Source of the DNA: Saccharothrix violaceirubra | GTDB taxonomy: Bacteria > Actinomycetota > Actinomycetes > Mycobacteriales > Pseudonocardiaceae | Length of the DNA: 64,000 nucleotides | Assembly (NCBI RefSeq): GCF_014203755.1 | Contig: NZ_JACHJS010000001.1 | Span: 4,588,001 to 4,652,000, forward strand | Direction: 5' to 3' | Shown: positions 35,046-43,362 of the stretch, in pieces | Numbering within the stretch: the first letter of the stretch is position 1 | Layout of the letters: each line of letters starts with the position of its first letter | The notes under the pieces: model-generated | Database searches by the model: none | The model's input: the letters and a program-made list of their open reading frames with translations, nothing else | What the model was told of the DNA's origin: nothing | Made by a program: the position numbers and the translations under genes

Positions 35046-35801
35046 CTACCCGGCCACAACCCCGCCGGAAGAAACCACCGCGATCGAACCATCCGCCCAC
35101 ACCACCAACCCACCCCGACCACGCGAGGCAAGCCACTCGACTGCGTCACCCCCCAACGCCCAGGCCGCGGTCGCATCGACATCCGCCCAGGTCAAGGAAT
35201 CCGCCACGACGGTCACCGAAGCGATCCCCCGCGCCGGCAACCCCGTCCGCGCATCCACCAGATGCGCGCCCCGATGCGCCGTACCCGAGGTCGCCACCCC
35301 ACCCCGCACCACCGGCACGACCGCGACGACCCGACCGGGACCGAACGGATCCTCCACCCCCACACGCCAAGGCACACTCTCCGCGCGACACACCAGATCC
35401 CCACCCGCCGACAAACAGAAGTCGGTATCCGGAAGCAACTCGAGCCACCGCGCGGCCCGCTCCGCGGCCCACCCCTTCACCACCCCGTCGGTGTCCAGCA
35501 CCGACTCCCCGTCCACACGACGACGAACCGAAAACGCCCCGTAAGACTCCCGCTCGGCACGAGCACCCAGTTCCAACACCTCGGCAACCTCAGGCGGACA
35601 GTCCGCCACACCGATCTCCCCCCGCCCCAACCGGGACAGGAACGAATCAGTGCGGAACCGACTGAACACCCGATCCACCGCACGCAGTTCGGCCACGACC
35701 GCATCCCAGGCAGCACGCGCCACACCATCAGCCACATGACGTCCACGCAACGCAAGGCTGACCGGCATCCCCATGACCTGCGCGACATACCGACCGGTCA
35801 C
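35046..35801 (-). CDS. apbE: FAD:protein FMN transferase
   Basis: 251 residues, somewhat shorter than classical ApbE. It attaches FMN from FAD to a Thr/Ser of a partner protein, with magnesium. MGMPVSLAL, FSRFRTDSFLSRL, then LDTDGVVKGWAAERAARWL, the FAD/Mg region LSAGGDLVCR, and GVATSGTAHRGAHLVDARTG are in family order. The ending near WADVDATAAWALG carries the metal-binding Asp. No signal peptide or lipobox is seen. The GTG start overlaps the stop of the FMN-binding protein gene (GTGA at 35798), so enzyme and presumed substrate are translated together. Confidence 0.92.
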   Translation of the reverse strand: MTGRYVAQVMGMPVSLALRGRHVADGVARAAWDAVVAELRAVDRVFSRFRTDSFLSRLGRGEIGVADCPPEVAEVLELGARAERESYGAFSVRRRVDGESVLDTDGVVKGWAAERAARWLELLPDTDFCLSAGGDLVCRAESVPWRVGVEDPFGPGRVVAVVPVVRGGVATSGTAHRGAHLVDARTGLPARGIASVTVVADSLTWADVDATAAWALGGDAVEWLASRGRGGLVVWADGSIAVVSSGGVVAG

Positions 35802-36193
35802 CGTCCGGCCTCGTCAAGCGCCCCTTGAAGGGACTCCACGTACCCCTCACTCGTAACGGTGGCCCCGGTGACCATGTCGATGTCCGCACTCTGGGCATCG
35901 AGCGTGGCATCCACCAGAATCGGCAACGCACGAGCATTGATCTGCTCGTCCTTGGAGTTCTCATCCGGGTACTGGAGGACATCCACCGCGGTGATACGAC
36001 CGTCCTCGAGCGTCACACGCACCTGGACAGGCCCCCATCGGGTCTGCACGACAGGCCCGGTAACCCCGCCACCCGCCGGAGCCGACACCACCACGTCCTT
36101 CGCGCCCGACGTGGAAGTGGGATATCCGAACAGCAGAACCAGCGCCGTGACCGTACCCAGAACGAACAAGACAATGCGCCGCGACGATCTCAC
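35798..36193 (-). CDS. FMN-binding domain protein, likely flavinylated
   Basis: About 131 residues: one N-terminal membrane helix (RRIVLFVLGTVTALVLLFGYP), then an exported FMN-binding domain. It contains VVQTRWGPVQVRVTLEDGRITAVDVLQYPD and the flavinylation motif DMVTGATVTSEGYVESLQ (T-G-A-T-x-T, the last Thr being the usual FMN attachment site). It is the type of substrate modified by ApbE, encoded next. The GTG at 36193 overlaps the stop of the membrane reductase gene; a second GTG one codon earlier is possible. It likely relays electrons on the outer face of the membrane. Confidence 0.92.
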   Translation of the reverse strand: MRSSRRIVLFVLGTVTALVLLFGYPTSTSGAKDVVVSAPAGGGVTGPVVQTRWGPVQVRVTLEDGRITAVDVLQYPDENSKDEQINARALPILVDATLDAQSADIDMVTGATVTSEGYVESLQGALDEAGR

Positions 36194-37545
36194 CACCCGA
36201 AGTTCTCGACGTGCACACGATCGGCAGGCGCACCGGCGTTCTCCGCGCACCGCCGCACGGTCGCCGTCCACCCCGACGGCCCGCACACGTACACGTCACG
36301 GTCGACAAGATCGGGCACAAGCACGCGCAAGGCGGCGACATCATCGACATCAGGCGTGCCGGCCCCCAACCACGACCCGGAAGCACGCCGACGCCCCGGC
36401 AACCGGACCAGCCGCAGCCCACGCGTCCGCACCAACTCGTCGAACTCGGCGTCGAACAACGGCTGCCCGGTGAAGCGGTGCAGGACGACCACCTCACCCG
36501 GCGCGTACGCCAACCCTTCGGCCAACGCACGCAACGGCGCGATCCCCACACCCGCACCGATCAACACGACCTTGGACCGGGTCCGCGCCCGACCGGTAAG
36601 TCGGCCATACGGCCCTTCGAACACCACACGCGTACCAGCCCGCAACTCGGCCACCCGCGCGGAGTTGTCGCCCGACTCCTTGACCGTGATACGCAACCCA
36701 CGACCGTCCGGCGCCGCGGACAGCGAATACGGGTTGCCCCGTGTCCACCCCGCTCGATCGAGGAAACGCCACCCGAAGAACTGCCCGGCGTCGACAGCCA
36801 GCCGGTCGAGCGCACGTCCGGTCAGGTGTACGGAGTGGACACCGTCACCCTCACGCACCACATGGCTCACCCGCAGCCGATGCCGCATGTTGCGCCGGAC
36901 AGGAACGCCCACCCGCCACACCAGCACCGCACCCACCGTCGCCCCCCAGGCCGCCCACCACGCGACCGTGACCGCGGTCGACGACCGGAAGTCCGTGCCG
37001 GTCCAGAGCTGGTGCGGGAGCGCGAGCCCGACCCCGAGGTACGCGTAGAGGTGCAGCAGGTGCCACGACTCGTAGCGGATCGCGCGCCGGGCCGCCTTGA
37101 CGCTGGTCACCACGGCCAGCACCAGGCACACCGTCCCGGCCAGGGCCAACAGCATGCCCGGGTACTCCGTGACCAGCTCCCAGAACGTGGCCGGGGTCCG
37201 CGTGAGGTCACCGGCCGCGTAGCCCCACGTGATGAGCACGAGGTGGGCGAGCATGAGGTCGAACGACGTGAAGCCCACGACCCGGTGCACCGCCGCGAGC
37301 CGGTCCTGACCGAAGGCCCGTTCCAGCACCGGCAAGCGGGCCATGAGCACGACCTGGGCGAGCAACAGCACCGACGAGACCAGCCCCGTCAGCCGCCCGA
37401 CCGAGGCGAGCGCCGACTCCCAGGTTCCCAGCTGCTGGACGCCACCACGCGCGGCCCACCAGAACACGACAAGTGTCAACACCCCATAGAGCGCACCCGC
37501 GGCCGTCAGGCGCACGGCAGCGTCGGGATTCCGAGCGGCGGTCAT
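36190..37545 (-). CDS. Ferric-reductase-like transmembrane flavoprotein
   Basis: About 451 residues. The N-terminal half has six membrane helices with paired His suitable for heme (VHRVVGFTSFDLMLAHLVL; SWHLLHLYAYLGVGLALPHQLW). The C-terminal half is a ferredoxin-NADP reductase module: FAD motif RGNPYSLSAAP, NAD(P) motif KVVLIGAGVGIAPLRALAEG and the end VYVCGPSGWTATV. It should carry electrons from NAD(P)H through FAD and heme across the membrane. With the coupled FMN-binding protein and ApbE this forms a three-gene electron-export unit. I start at ATG 37545; a GTG at 37581 would add 12 residues, and neither has a strong ribosome site. Confidence 0.92.
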   Translation of the reverse strand: MTAARNPDAAVRLTAAGALYGVLTLVVFWWAARGGVQQLGTWESALASVGRLTGLVSSVLLLAQVVLMARLPVLERAFGQDRLAAVHRVVGFTSFDLMLAHLVLITWGYAAGDLTRTPATFWELVTEYPGMLLALAGTVCLVLAVVTSVKAARRAIRYESWHLLHLYAYLGVGLALPHQLWTGTDFRSSTAVTVAWWAAWGATVGAVLVWRVGVPVRRNMRHRLRVSHVVREGDGVHSVHLTGRALDRLAVDAGQFFGWRFLDRAGWTRGNPYSLSAAPDGRGLRITVKESGDNSARVAELRAGTRVVFEGPYGRLTGRARTRSKVVLIGAGVGIAPLRALAEGLAYAPGEVVVLHRFTGQPLFDAEFDELVRTRGLRLVRLPGRRRASGSWLGAGTPDVDDVAALRVLVPDLVDRDVYVCGPSGWTATVRRCAENAGAPADRVHVENFGW

Positions 37546-37620
37546 GCGTCCGACGATCGAGGCAGTGTCTGGGTAGGACACTGGAGAACACTGTGCGTCC
37601 GCTGTGAGACGCCCCGGGCA

Positions 37621-38715
37621 TCACGACCCGAACTGCGCCCCGTAATCGTTCCCGGGCTCACGGTAGACCGAGTGGATGTGCATGAGACCTTCGGCGTCCT
37701 GGCTCTGCTGGTAGGCGAACTCGACGGTGAACGTCGGCCCCTGCACGCGGTAGTACACCGGCTGACCGGGCTTGGTGTCGCCGTACCAGGCGAACGTCGT
37801 CCGGTCGAGGTTCTCCAGGACGGCGGTGAACTTGGCGGCGGCGGTCTCGGCGGGCATCGGCCGGAGCCACTCCTCGACCAGGGCGAGCAGCAGTTCCCGC
37901 TGACCGTCGGTGAGGGCGGCGCCTTCGATGCCCGCCGGCGCCAGCGTCTTCCCGTCCTGGCCGGGGCCGAGCACGACCTCGCCGACCGGGGCGGGCAGGA
38001 CCGCCGCCGCGCGCTGGTCGTCGTCGAACGTGCCGACCAGGTCGAACGCCTTGGACACCTCGCCGCACAGCGGTTCGGCGGTGATGCCGTCGGTCGTGTA
38101 GGAGACGGGCTGGGCACCCCAGAACGTGGGCGCGATCGTGAGGTCGTTGCCGGACAGGGTGACGTTGACCGCGAGGTTGTGGCCGCCGTACTGGACGGTC
38201 CACTTCCCGGTGGCGGCCGGCGTACCCAGGATACTGATCCAGTAGTGGTCGGCGCCGAGGTCGAGGTCGCCGACACCGCCGGCGGCGAGCACCCCGTCGG
38301 CCGTGGTGATCGCGTTGACCTGCGCGTACCCGTCGGGGCTCAGGACCGCGGCGAGGATCTTGAGCACGGCTTCGCGCTGGGCCGGGGTGAGGGCGTCCAT
38401 CCGCAGGCCGGCGCGGTCGAACAGCGGGTCGGGCTGGTCCGACCACCGGGCGAGGGCCTCGTCGGTGCGTTCGGCGAGCACCGCGGTCCGCTGACCGTCG
38501 TCCAGGGTGGCCAGGAACGACTCCGTCGCCGCGAGTGCGGCTTCACCGGCCGGGGCGGGCACGTCGGTGGTCGCCGACGCGACCGGGCAGAAGGACACGG
38601 AGGCCGTGGCGCCCCCGGTGGGCAGGGGGGTCGGTGCCACGTCCTCCCCACCGCCCCCGGAACAGGCCGACACCGCCAGCACCAACAGGGCCCCCGCCAT
38701 CATCCGACGCCGCAC
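37621..38715 (-). CDS. DUF3500 lipoprotein
   Basis: About 364 residues. A lipoprotein signal ends at LAVSAC (Cys18) and is followed by Gly/Pro-rich linker. The rest matches DUF3500: LTPAQREAVLKILAAVLSPDGYAQ, DHYWISILGTPAATGKWTVQYGGHNLAVN, AFDLVGTFDDDQRAAAVL and the closing HIHSVYREPGNDYG. The family is secreted and of unknown activity; its conserved GGHNLA and HIHSVYR motifs suggest a catalytic or metal site. GTG 38715 has GAAGGGGG about 6 nt upstream. It stands 75 bp downstream of the ferric-reductase operon on the same strand. Confidence 0.88.
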   Translation of the reverse strand: MRRRMMAGALLVLAVSACSGGGGEDVAPTPLPTGGATASVSFCPVASATTDVPAPAGEAALAATESFLATLDDGQRTAVLAERTDEALARWSDQPDPLFDRAGLRMDALTPAQREAVLKILAAVLSPDGYAQVNAITTADGVLAAGGVGDLDLGADHYWISILGTPAATGKWTVQYGGHNLAVNVTLSGNDLTIAPTFWGAQPVSYTTDGITAEPLCGEVSKAFDLVGTFDDDQRAAAVLPAPVGEVVLGPGQDGKTLAPAGIEGAALTDGQRELLLALVEEWLRPMPAETAAAKFTAVLENLDRTTFAWYGDTKPGQPVYYRVQGPTFTVEFAYQQSQDAEGLMHIHSVYREPGNDYGAQFGS

Positions 38716-39029
38716 CGTTCCCCCTTCCGAGCCGACCACCGAACCGCAGCGACGCTAGCCGGCACCCGCGCCGCCCGCAGTCCGAACCGGAACGGTCGCC
38801 CCGAACGTGTGGATCACCCGGCCCCTTCGTGGCGTTCCCGAAGCTTCGCTCCGTCGGCCGGTCGCCGCCGCGGTCGGACGATCGGTCCGCCGGGAAGTGG
38901 GACACGTGTCCGGGGCTCCGACCGGCCGGACGGGGCGTCCCGGTCCGGCACTTCGGGGGCGCCGCCGCGGCCGTGACCGATCAGTGGTGTAGACCACTAG
39001 GGTCTGCTCACCCCACGACGGAGGTGTGC
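38716..39029. other. Divergent promoter region
   Basis: A 314-bp gap between the leftward DUF3500 gene and the rightward deacetylase. No gene seen. It contains the DasR-like site at 38983-38998. Confidence 0.5.
38983..38998. promoter_or_regulatory. DasR-responsive element (dre) in front of the deacetylase
   Basis: AGTGGTGTAGACCACT matches the published dre consensus A(C/G)TGGTCTAGACCA(C/G)T at 15 of 16 positions. It ends 31 bp before the ATG at 39030. DasR is the GntR-type repressor that senses phosphorylated amino sugars, so control of a chitin-type deacetylase is coherent. Confidence 0.7.
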
Positions 39030-39887
39030 ATGTCCAGGCTCGGAATCGGCATGGCGGTCCTCGGCGCGATGGCCGTCCTGGCGACGGTGGTCACGCCCGC
39101 TTCGGCGGCGGGCGGGCCGACCGGGGAGATCGTCTACTCGACGCGCGGCGACGGCCGGGCGCTGGCGCTCACGTTCGACGACGGCCCGTCCCCGACGTGG
39201 ACGCCGCCGCTGCTGGACCTGCTGCGGGAGCGCAAGGTCCGGGCGGTGTTCTGCGTGCTCGGCGGCGAGGCCCAGCGCCACCCGGACCTGGTCCGGCGCA
39301 TCGCGGCGGAAGGTCACGCCCTGTGCAACCACTCCATGTGGCACGAGGACCTGGCCGCGAAGACCCCGGACGAGGTGGCGGCCGACCTGGTCGCGACCTC
39401 GGACGCGATCAGGAAAGCGGCGGGCGACCCGAACCTGCCGATCCCCTACTACCGCGCGCCGTTCGGGAGCTGGGGCACCACGGCGACCGTCGCGGCCTCG
39501 TTGGGCATGAGCGCGGCGGCCTGGTCGGTCGACCCGCGCGACTGGGACGGCTCCCCCGCCGACGTCCTGGTCGACCGGCTCACCGCGCAACTCCACCCGA
39601 CGGCCGTGATCCTGAGCCACGACGGCGGCGATCGCGGCCCGACCCTGACCGCGTACCGCACGCTGATCCCCCGCTGGCAGGCCGACGGCTGGCGCTTCGA
39701 CCTGCCCCGCCTGACCGGCGGCCCCTACCCGTCGCTGTGCACCGCGCCGACCTGGGAACGCGACCGGTCCTACCCGGGCGGCAGCCGGGTGTCCCACGAG
39801 GGCCACGTCTACCAGGCGAACTGGTGGGCCAGGGTCGAACGCCCGACCACCGCGCCCTGGGTGTGGTCCGACCTCGGGGCCTGCTGA
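39030..39887 (+). CDS. Secreted polysaccharide deacetylase with chitin-binding module
   Basis: 285 residues. A signal peptide (to about ASAA, residue 28) precedes a NodB/CE4 domain: ALTFDDGPSPTW (catalytic and metal Asp), AEGHALCNHSMWHEDL (metal His pair), YYRAPFGSW, AWSVDPRDW and VILSHDGG. The C-terminal 45 residues (PTWERDRSYPGGSRVSHEGHVYQANWWARVERP) are a CBM5/12-type chitin-binding module. It probably removes acetyl groups from chitin or peptidoglycan outside the cell. GGAGG lies 5 nt before the ATG. The dre site upstream predicts induction by amino sugars. Confidence 0.95.
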   Translation: MSRLGIGMAVLGAMAVLATVVTPASAAGGPTGEIVYSTRGDGRALALTFDDGPSPTWTPPLLDLLRERKVRAVFCVLGGEAQRHPDLVRRIAAEGHALCNHSMWHEDLAAKTPDEVAADLVATSDAIRKAAGDPNLPIPYYRAPFGSWGTTATVAASLGMSAAAWSVDPRDWDGSPADVLVDRLTAQLHPTAVILSHDGGDRGPTLTAYRTLIPRWQADGWRFDLPRLTGGPYPSLCTAPTWERDRSYPGGSRVSHEGHVYQANWWARVERPTTAPWVWSDLGAC

Positions 39888-39899
39888 CACACGGACGGC

Positions 39900-39932
39900 A
39901 CGCGTGCCGACGGGTCACCCGTCGGCACGCGT
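39900..39932. terminator. Bidirectional hairpin between convergent genes
   Basis: A 16-bp perfect stem (39900-39915 with 39917-39932, beginning ACGCGTGCCGACGGGT) around a single unpaired C. It follows the deacetylase stop by 12 nt and includes the stop codon of the leftward serine hydrolase, so it can end both transcripts. Confidence 0.88.
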
Positions 39933-41327
39933 CGCCGGGACGGAATGCCGTCGAAGCGCCACCATCCGGCCGGCGGCCGTGACCACGGCGGCGACGGTCG
40001 CGGCGGCCGGCAGGATCGCAGTGGTGGGGAACAGCAGGACGAACTGCGGCCACGACACCGTCCTGCCCCGGTAGAGGAAAGAGATGATCTGGGGCGCGGT
40101 GCCGAGCAGAACGGCCGGTAGCAGGAAAAAGACCAGGCGCAGACGGCCCTTGCCCCGATCCGCCCAGCGGCGGGCCCGCCGCACACCGAGCACACCCAGG
40201 GCCAGGGCCGTCGCCGCCAAGCCGAGGATCACGGCATCGACAACAAGATCGGCGTCGGTCGGCGGGGCCGTGGAGCGCCCTTCGAGCAGCGCGATGAGCA
40301 TCTCTCCGATGCGCTGCGCGTCGCTGTACTGGGTCCCGGTGTTCGCCAGGACCGCGACGCCGTAGCCGGACTCGGGCAGGAGTGCCTGGTAGGCCGTCGA
40401 GGTGACCAGGTCGCCGCCGTGGTCCACCAGCCGCGCACCCGACCCGGTGGTCCCGACGTACCAGCCGAAGCCGTACGAGCCCGCCGACGGGGTGTGCGCG
40501 GCCTCGACGTCGGCCGGATCCGCGACCTGACGTCCGGCCGGGGTCCGACCGGCGTTGTTCCCGGCGATCAGCCACGCCGCCAGGTCGCGGGCCGACCCGA
40601 CCACGCCGCCCGAGCCGCCGCCGAAGTCCTGCGGCTCGGCCGCCGCCACGGGCCGGCCGAGGATCTTGACGTGGCCCTGGGCGAACTGCGGCACGTCACG
40701 CGCGGTGTTGGCGGCCACGCTGTCGGCCATGCCCAACGGGCCGAACACGGTCCGGGACAGGTAGTCGGCCAGGGACTGCCCGGTCACGGTCTCCACCACG
40801 GCGGCGGCGAGCTGGTAGTTCCCGTTGAAGTAGGCCCATTTCGCACCCGGCTCCGATGCGAGCGTCGCCGAGCCCATGCCGGCCGCCAGTTCCCGGGGTG
40901 TCCGCACGTCCGGGTGCGGCGTGGTGGCGTCGGTCAGGCCCGAGGTCTGCGCGAGCAGGTGGCGGACGGTGATGCCGTCCGCGCGGGGATCGGCGGGGTG
41001 GAACTCCGGTAGGTGGCGGCGCACCGGGTCGTCGAGGCCCAGCCGTCCTTCCCGGGCCAGGTTCTGGACGGCGAACGCGGTGACGGACTTGCTCAACGAC
41101 GCGAAGGGCATGGGCGTGCGGTCGGTGACCGGCTCACCGGTCGCGGTGTGCCCGTAGCCGGCCACCCGGACGATTTCCGTGCCCCGCGTCACGGCCACGG
41201 CGACGCCGGGCACGGCGACGACGTCGCGGTAGCGGGCCACCGCAGCGTCGATCGCGACATCATCCACAGTGGACGGTGTGGTGAATCCGGTTACCAGTGG
41301 CAGGATCGCGACCACGGCGGTGAACAT
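39915..41327 (-). CDS. Membrane-anchored serine hydrolase of the beta-lactamase/DD-peptidase class
   Basis: 470 residues. An N-terminal signal or anchor leads to a class C beta-lactamase-like domain with the nucleophile in FASLSKSVT (Ser77, Lys80) and the Tyr-x-Asn box in WAYFNGNYQL. The third box position is near ARLVDHGGDL (HGG in place of KTG, as in esterase-type members). The C-terminal 120 residues hold three or four membrane helices (DAVILGLAATALALGVLG; VFFLLPAVLLGTAPQI; AILPAAATVAAVVTAAG). Substrate unknown: peptide, ester or peptidoglycan stem. A perfect palindrome 32 bp upstream of the start is a likely operator. ATG 41327 lacks a strong ribosome site. Confidence 0.9.
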   Translation of the reverse strand: MFTAVVAILPLVTGFTTPSTVDDVAIDAAVARYRDVVAVPGVAVAVTRGTEIVRVAGYGHTATGEPVTDRTPMPFASLSKSVTAFAVQNLAREGRLGLDDPVRRHLPEFHPADPRADGITVRHLLAQTSGLTDATTPHPDVRTPRELAAGMGSATLASEPGAKWAYFNGNYQLAAAVVETVTGQSLADYLSRTVFGPLGMADSVAANTARDVPQFAQGHVKILGRPVAAAEPQDFGGGSGGVVGSARDLAAWLIAGNNAGRTPAGRQVADPADVEAAHTPSAGSYGFGWYVGTTGSGARLVDHGGDLVTSTAYQALLPESGYGVAVLANTGTQYSDAQRIGEMLIALLEGRSTAPPTDADLVVDAVILGLAATALALGVLGVRRARRWADRGKGRLRLVFFLLPAVLLGTAPQIISFLYRGRTVSWPQFVLLFPTTAILPAAATVAAVVTAAGRMVALRRHSVPATRADG

Positions 41328-41358
41328 GAGTCCAGCGTGGACGACGGGACACCTCGAT

Positions 41359-41380
41359 ACATCGGACCGCGGTCCGATGT
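41359..41380. promoter_or_regulatory. 22-bp perfect palindrome upstream of the serine hydrolase
   Basis: The left half is ACATCGGACCG and the right half its exact complement, with no spacer. It lies 32 bp upstream of ATG 41327, where a repressor of the TetR or MerR kind would sit. Confidence 0.6.
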
Positions 41381-41460
41381 CCACCACCGGCCGGACAACC
41401 GCCGAACAGGGGCGAATGACCGTGTCATTGGACATTGTCGGGTGACAAGCCAGTACGCAC

Positions 41461-41484
41461 CGTCGACGGGGTACCCCGTCGACG
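41461..41484. promoter_or_regulatory. 24-bp perfect palindrome
   Basis: The left half is CGTCGACGGGGT and the right half its exact complement. It sits between the serine hydrolase promoter and the remains of the P450 gene, so it may be the operator of either. TetR-type regulators of CYP102 genes bind such sites. Confidence 0.5.
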
Positions 41485-42270
41485 AGAGGCACCGCGACGA
41501 CCACGACCGTCCCGATCCCCCAGCGGACCCCGTTACCGCTGGTCGGCCACGCCCTGAGCCCGCGGCCGGGCTCCGGCAGATGATGGCCGAGGCCCGCGAA
41601 CTCGGGCCGATCTACCGGATGCGGATCTTCAACTCGGAGTTCGCCCTGGTCACGGGCGCCGACCTGGTCGCGGAACTGGCCGACGGGACGCGGTTCCGCA
41701 AGAACGTCCACGCCGAATTGGTCATGCTGCGCGACCTCGCCGGGGACGGCCTGTTCACGGCGTTCAACGACGAGCCGACCTGGCGTAAGGCGCACGACGT
41801 CCTGCTGCCCTCGTTCTCCCTCGGCGCCATGCGCGGCTACCACCCGACGATGCTCCGCGTGGCCCGCGACCTGCTGCGCAAGTGGGACGACGCGACCGGG
41901 CCGGTCGACGTGGCGGCCGACCTGACCCGGCTGACGTTCGACACGATCGGCCTGTGCGGGTTCGACTTCGGCTCGTTCCGCGATCCCGAGCCGCACCCCT
42001 TCGTCAAAGCCCTCGCCGGCGCCTTGGCGTACGCACGACACAAGAGCGAGTCGTTGCCCGGCATGGAGTTCCTCCGCCGCGATCGCGCCCGCCGCTACCG
42101 CGAGGGTGACGAAGTGCGGGCACGGGTGCACGTGTGCGGCGACGGAAGGCGGCTGGCACCGGGTGTAAAGGCCGCGTTCGCCGCCTTGTACGAGGCGAAG
42201 ACCGGCGGCGACGGCGGGTCGCGGGTCGCGGGGATGATCGCGTCCGGCCGCTACGCCGAGGACGTCCGGC
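41485..42270 (+). pseudogene. Collapsed self-sufficient cytochrome P450-reductase (CYP102 type)
   Basis: CYP102 enzymes (about 1050 residues) fuse a fatty-acid P450 to a diflavin reductase. Here a first frame gives VPIPQRTPLPLVGHALSPRPG. After a frameshift near 41575 a second frame gives the P450 N-terminal region (MMAEARELGPIYRMRIFNSE, FTAFNDEPTWRKAHDVLLP, DTIGLCGFDFGSF). Near 42110 it jumps straight to ARVHVCGDGRRLAPGVKAAF and SGRYAEDV, the extreme C-terminus of the reductase. About 750 codons, including the heme Cys loop and most flavin domains, are missing. No start codon is present in the first frame. Clearly nonfunctional. Confidence 0.88.
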
Positions 42271-42550
42271 AGGGCGGGCGGGCCGGCTCGTGCCCGGTGC
42301 GCGCGGCGGCCTCGGCGACCAGCCCGGCCGTCACCTCCGCGATGTCGACGTAGTGCACGGCCGGCGTGTCGCGCAACTGGGGCGAGCGGAGCGCGAACAT
42401 GACCAGTTCCTTGAGCAGCCGGTGGCCGGCGGGCCGCTCCCGGACCGTGCGCCAGAGCGCGGCGGCGAAGGCGGCCACGGTCTCCGCGAAGCCGGCGTCC
42501 TCCAGTGGCGCGGACCGCACCTTCTCGACCAGCTCCGGAACGTGAGCCAT
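42251..42550 (-). pseudogene. TetR-family regulator lacking its DNA-binding domain
   Basis: A 99-residue frame from ATG 42550 (AAGG 9 nt upstream). It reads as the ligand-binding helices of a TetR-type regulator (AETVAAFAAALWRTVRERPAGHRLLKELVMFALRSPQLRD). The N-terminal helix-turn-helix is absent. The last residues (PPCRTSSA) are the antisense of the collapsed P450 gene's end, so the 3' end is also rearranged. CYP102 genes commonly neighbour a TetR repressor, so this is probably the former partner, damaged in the same event. Confidence 0.65.
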
Positions 42551-42628
42551 GCCGGACACCTTGGTGACCCGCCCCGGCGCGGCACGTCGCCGTGAACCCG
42601 CCCTCCGAATTTCGCCTACCGTGATCGT

Positions 42629-43348
42629 ATGACCCCTTTCGGTTACGAAGACCGCTGCGCGGAGATCGTGCGGCAGACCGATCTGCTGACAGCCGCCGTC
42701 TCCGGAGCCGACGCGGGGACGCCCGTGCCGACGTGCCCCGGCTGGACGCTCGGCCGCCTGCTCGGGCACGTCGGGAGCGCGCACCGCTGGGCCGAGGAGG
42801 TCGTGCGCACCCGGGCCGACCGGCGCGTGCCCGGTGCGGACGCCGACGAGGGGGACGCGGCGTGGCTCGTCGACGGTGCGGCCCGGCTGGCGCGGACGTT
42901 GCGCACGTCCGGTCCGGACGTGCCGGTGTGGACGCCGGGTCCGCCGCCGCACCGGACGTCGTTCTGGGCGCGGCGGATGATGCACGAGACCGCGTTGCAC
43001 CGGTACGACGCCACCGTCGCGGTCGGCGGCGACTACGCGTTGGCGCACGTGGTCGCGGCCGACGCCGTGGACGAGTGGATCGGCTTCAGCCGGTCGGCGC
43101 ACTCGCGGTCCCGGTCACCGGCGCTCGCCGCGCTCCGGGACGGCGTGATCCGGTTGGAGGACACCGAGGAGCCCGTCGAGTGGCTGGTGCAGACCGGTCG
43201 GCGGCCCGACGCCTCGGTGACCGTGCGGGGCACGACGACCGACCTGGCGCTGGCCCTCTACGGCCGACCGGCCGACCTGGACTTCGTCGGCGACGCCGCG
43301 CTGTTCCACGAGTGGCAGGACGCCTCGGCGTTCTGGATCAGGCTCTGA
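42629..43348 (+). CDS. Maleylpyruvate isomerase family mycothiol-dependent enzyme (DinB fold)
   Basis: 239 residues. The N-terminal four-helix DinB-like domain includes VPTCPGWTLGRLLGHVGSAHRWA, with the first metal His (HVG). The second His-rich helix is FWARRMMHETALHRYDAT, giving the usual three-His zinc site. The C-terminal domain (VTVRGTTTDLALALYGR) is the SCP2-like part of the family. Members use mycothiol, the actinobacterial thiol, in isomerase or S-transferase reactions; the exact substrate is unknown. ATG 42629 lies close behind TATC/GATCGTAT sequences with no clear ribosome site, so a short leader is likely. Confidence 0.9.
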   Translation: MTPFGYEDRCAEIVRQTDLLTAAVSGADAGTPVPTCPGWTLGRLLGHVGSAHRWAEEVVRTRADRRVPGADADEGDAAWLVDGAARLARTLRTSGPDVPVWTPGPPPHRTSFWARRMMHETALHRYDATVAVGGDYALAHVVAADAVDEWIGFSRSAHSRSRSPALAALRDGVIRLEDTEEPVEWLVQTGRRPDASVTVRGTTTDLALALYGRPADLDFVGDAALFHEWQDASAFWIRL

Positions 43349-43362
43349 CGGACAATCCCCTC

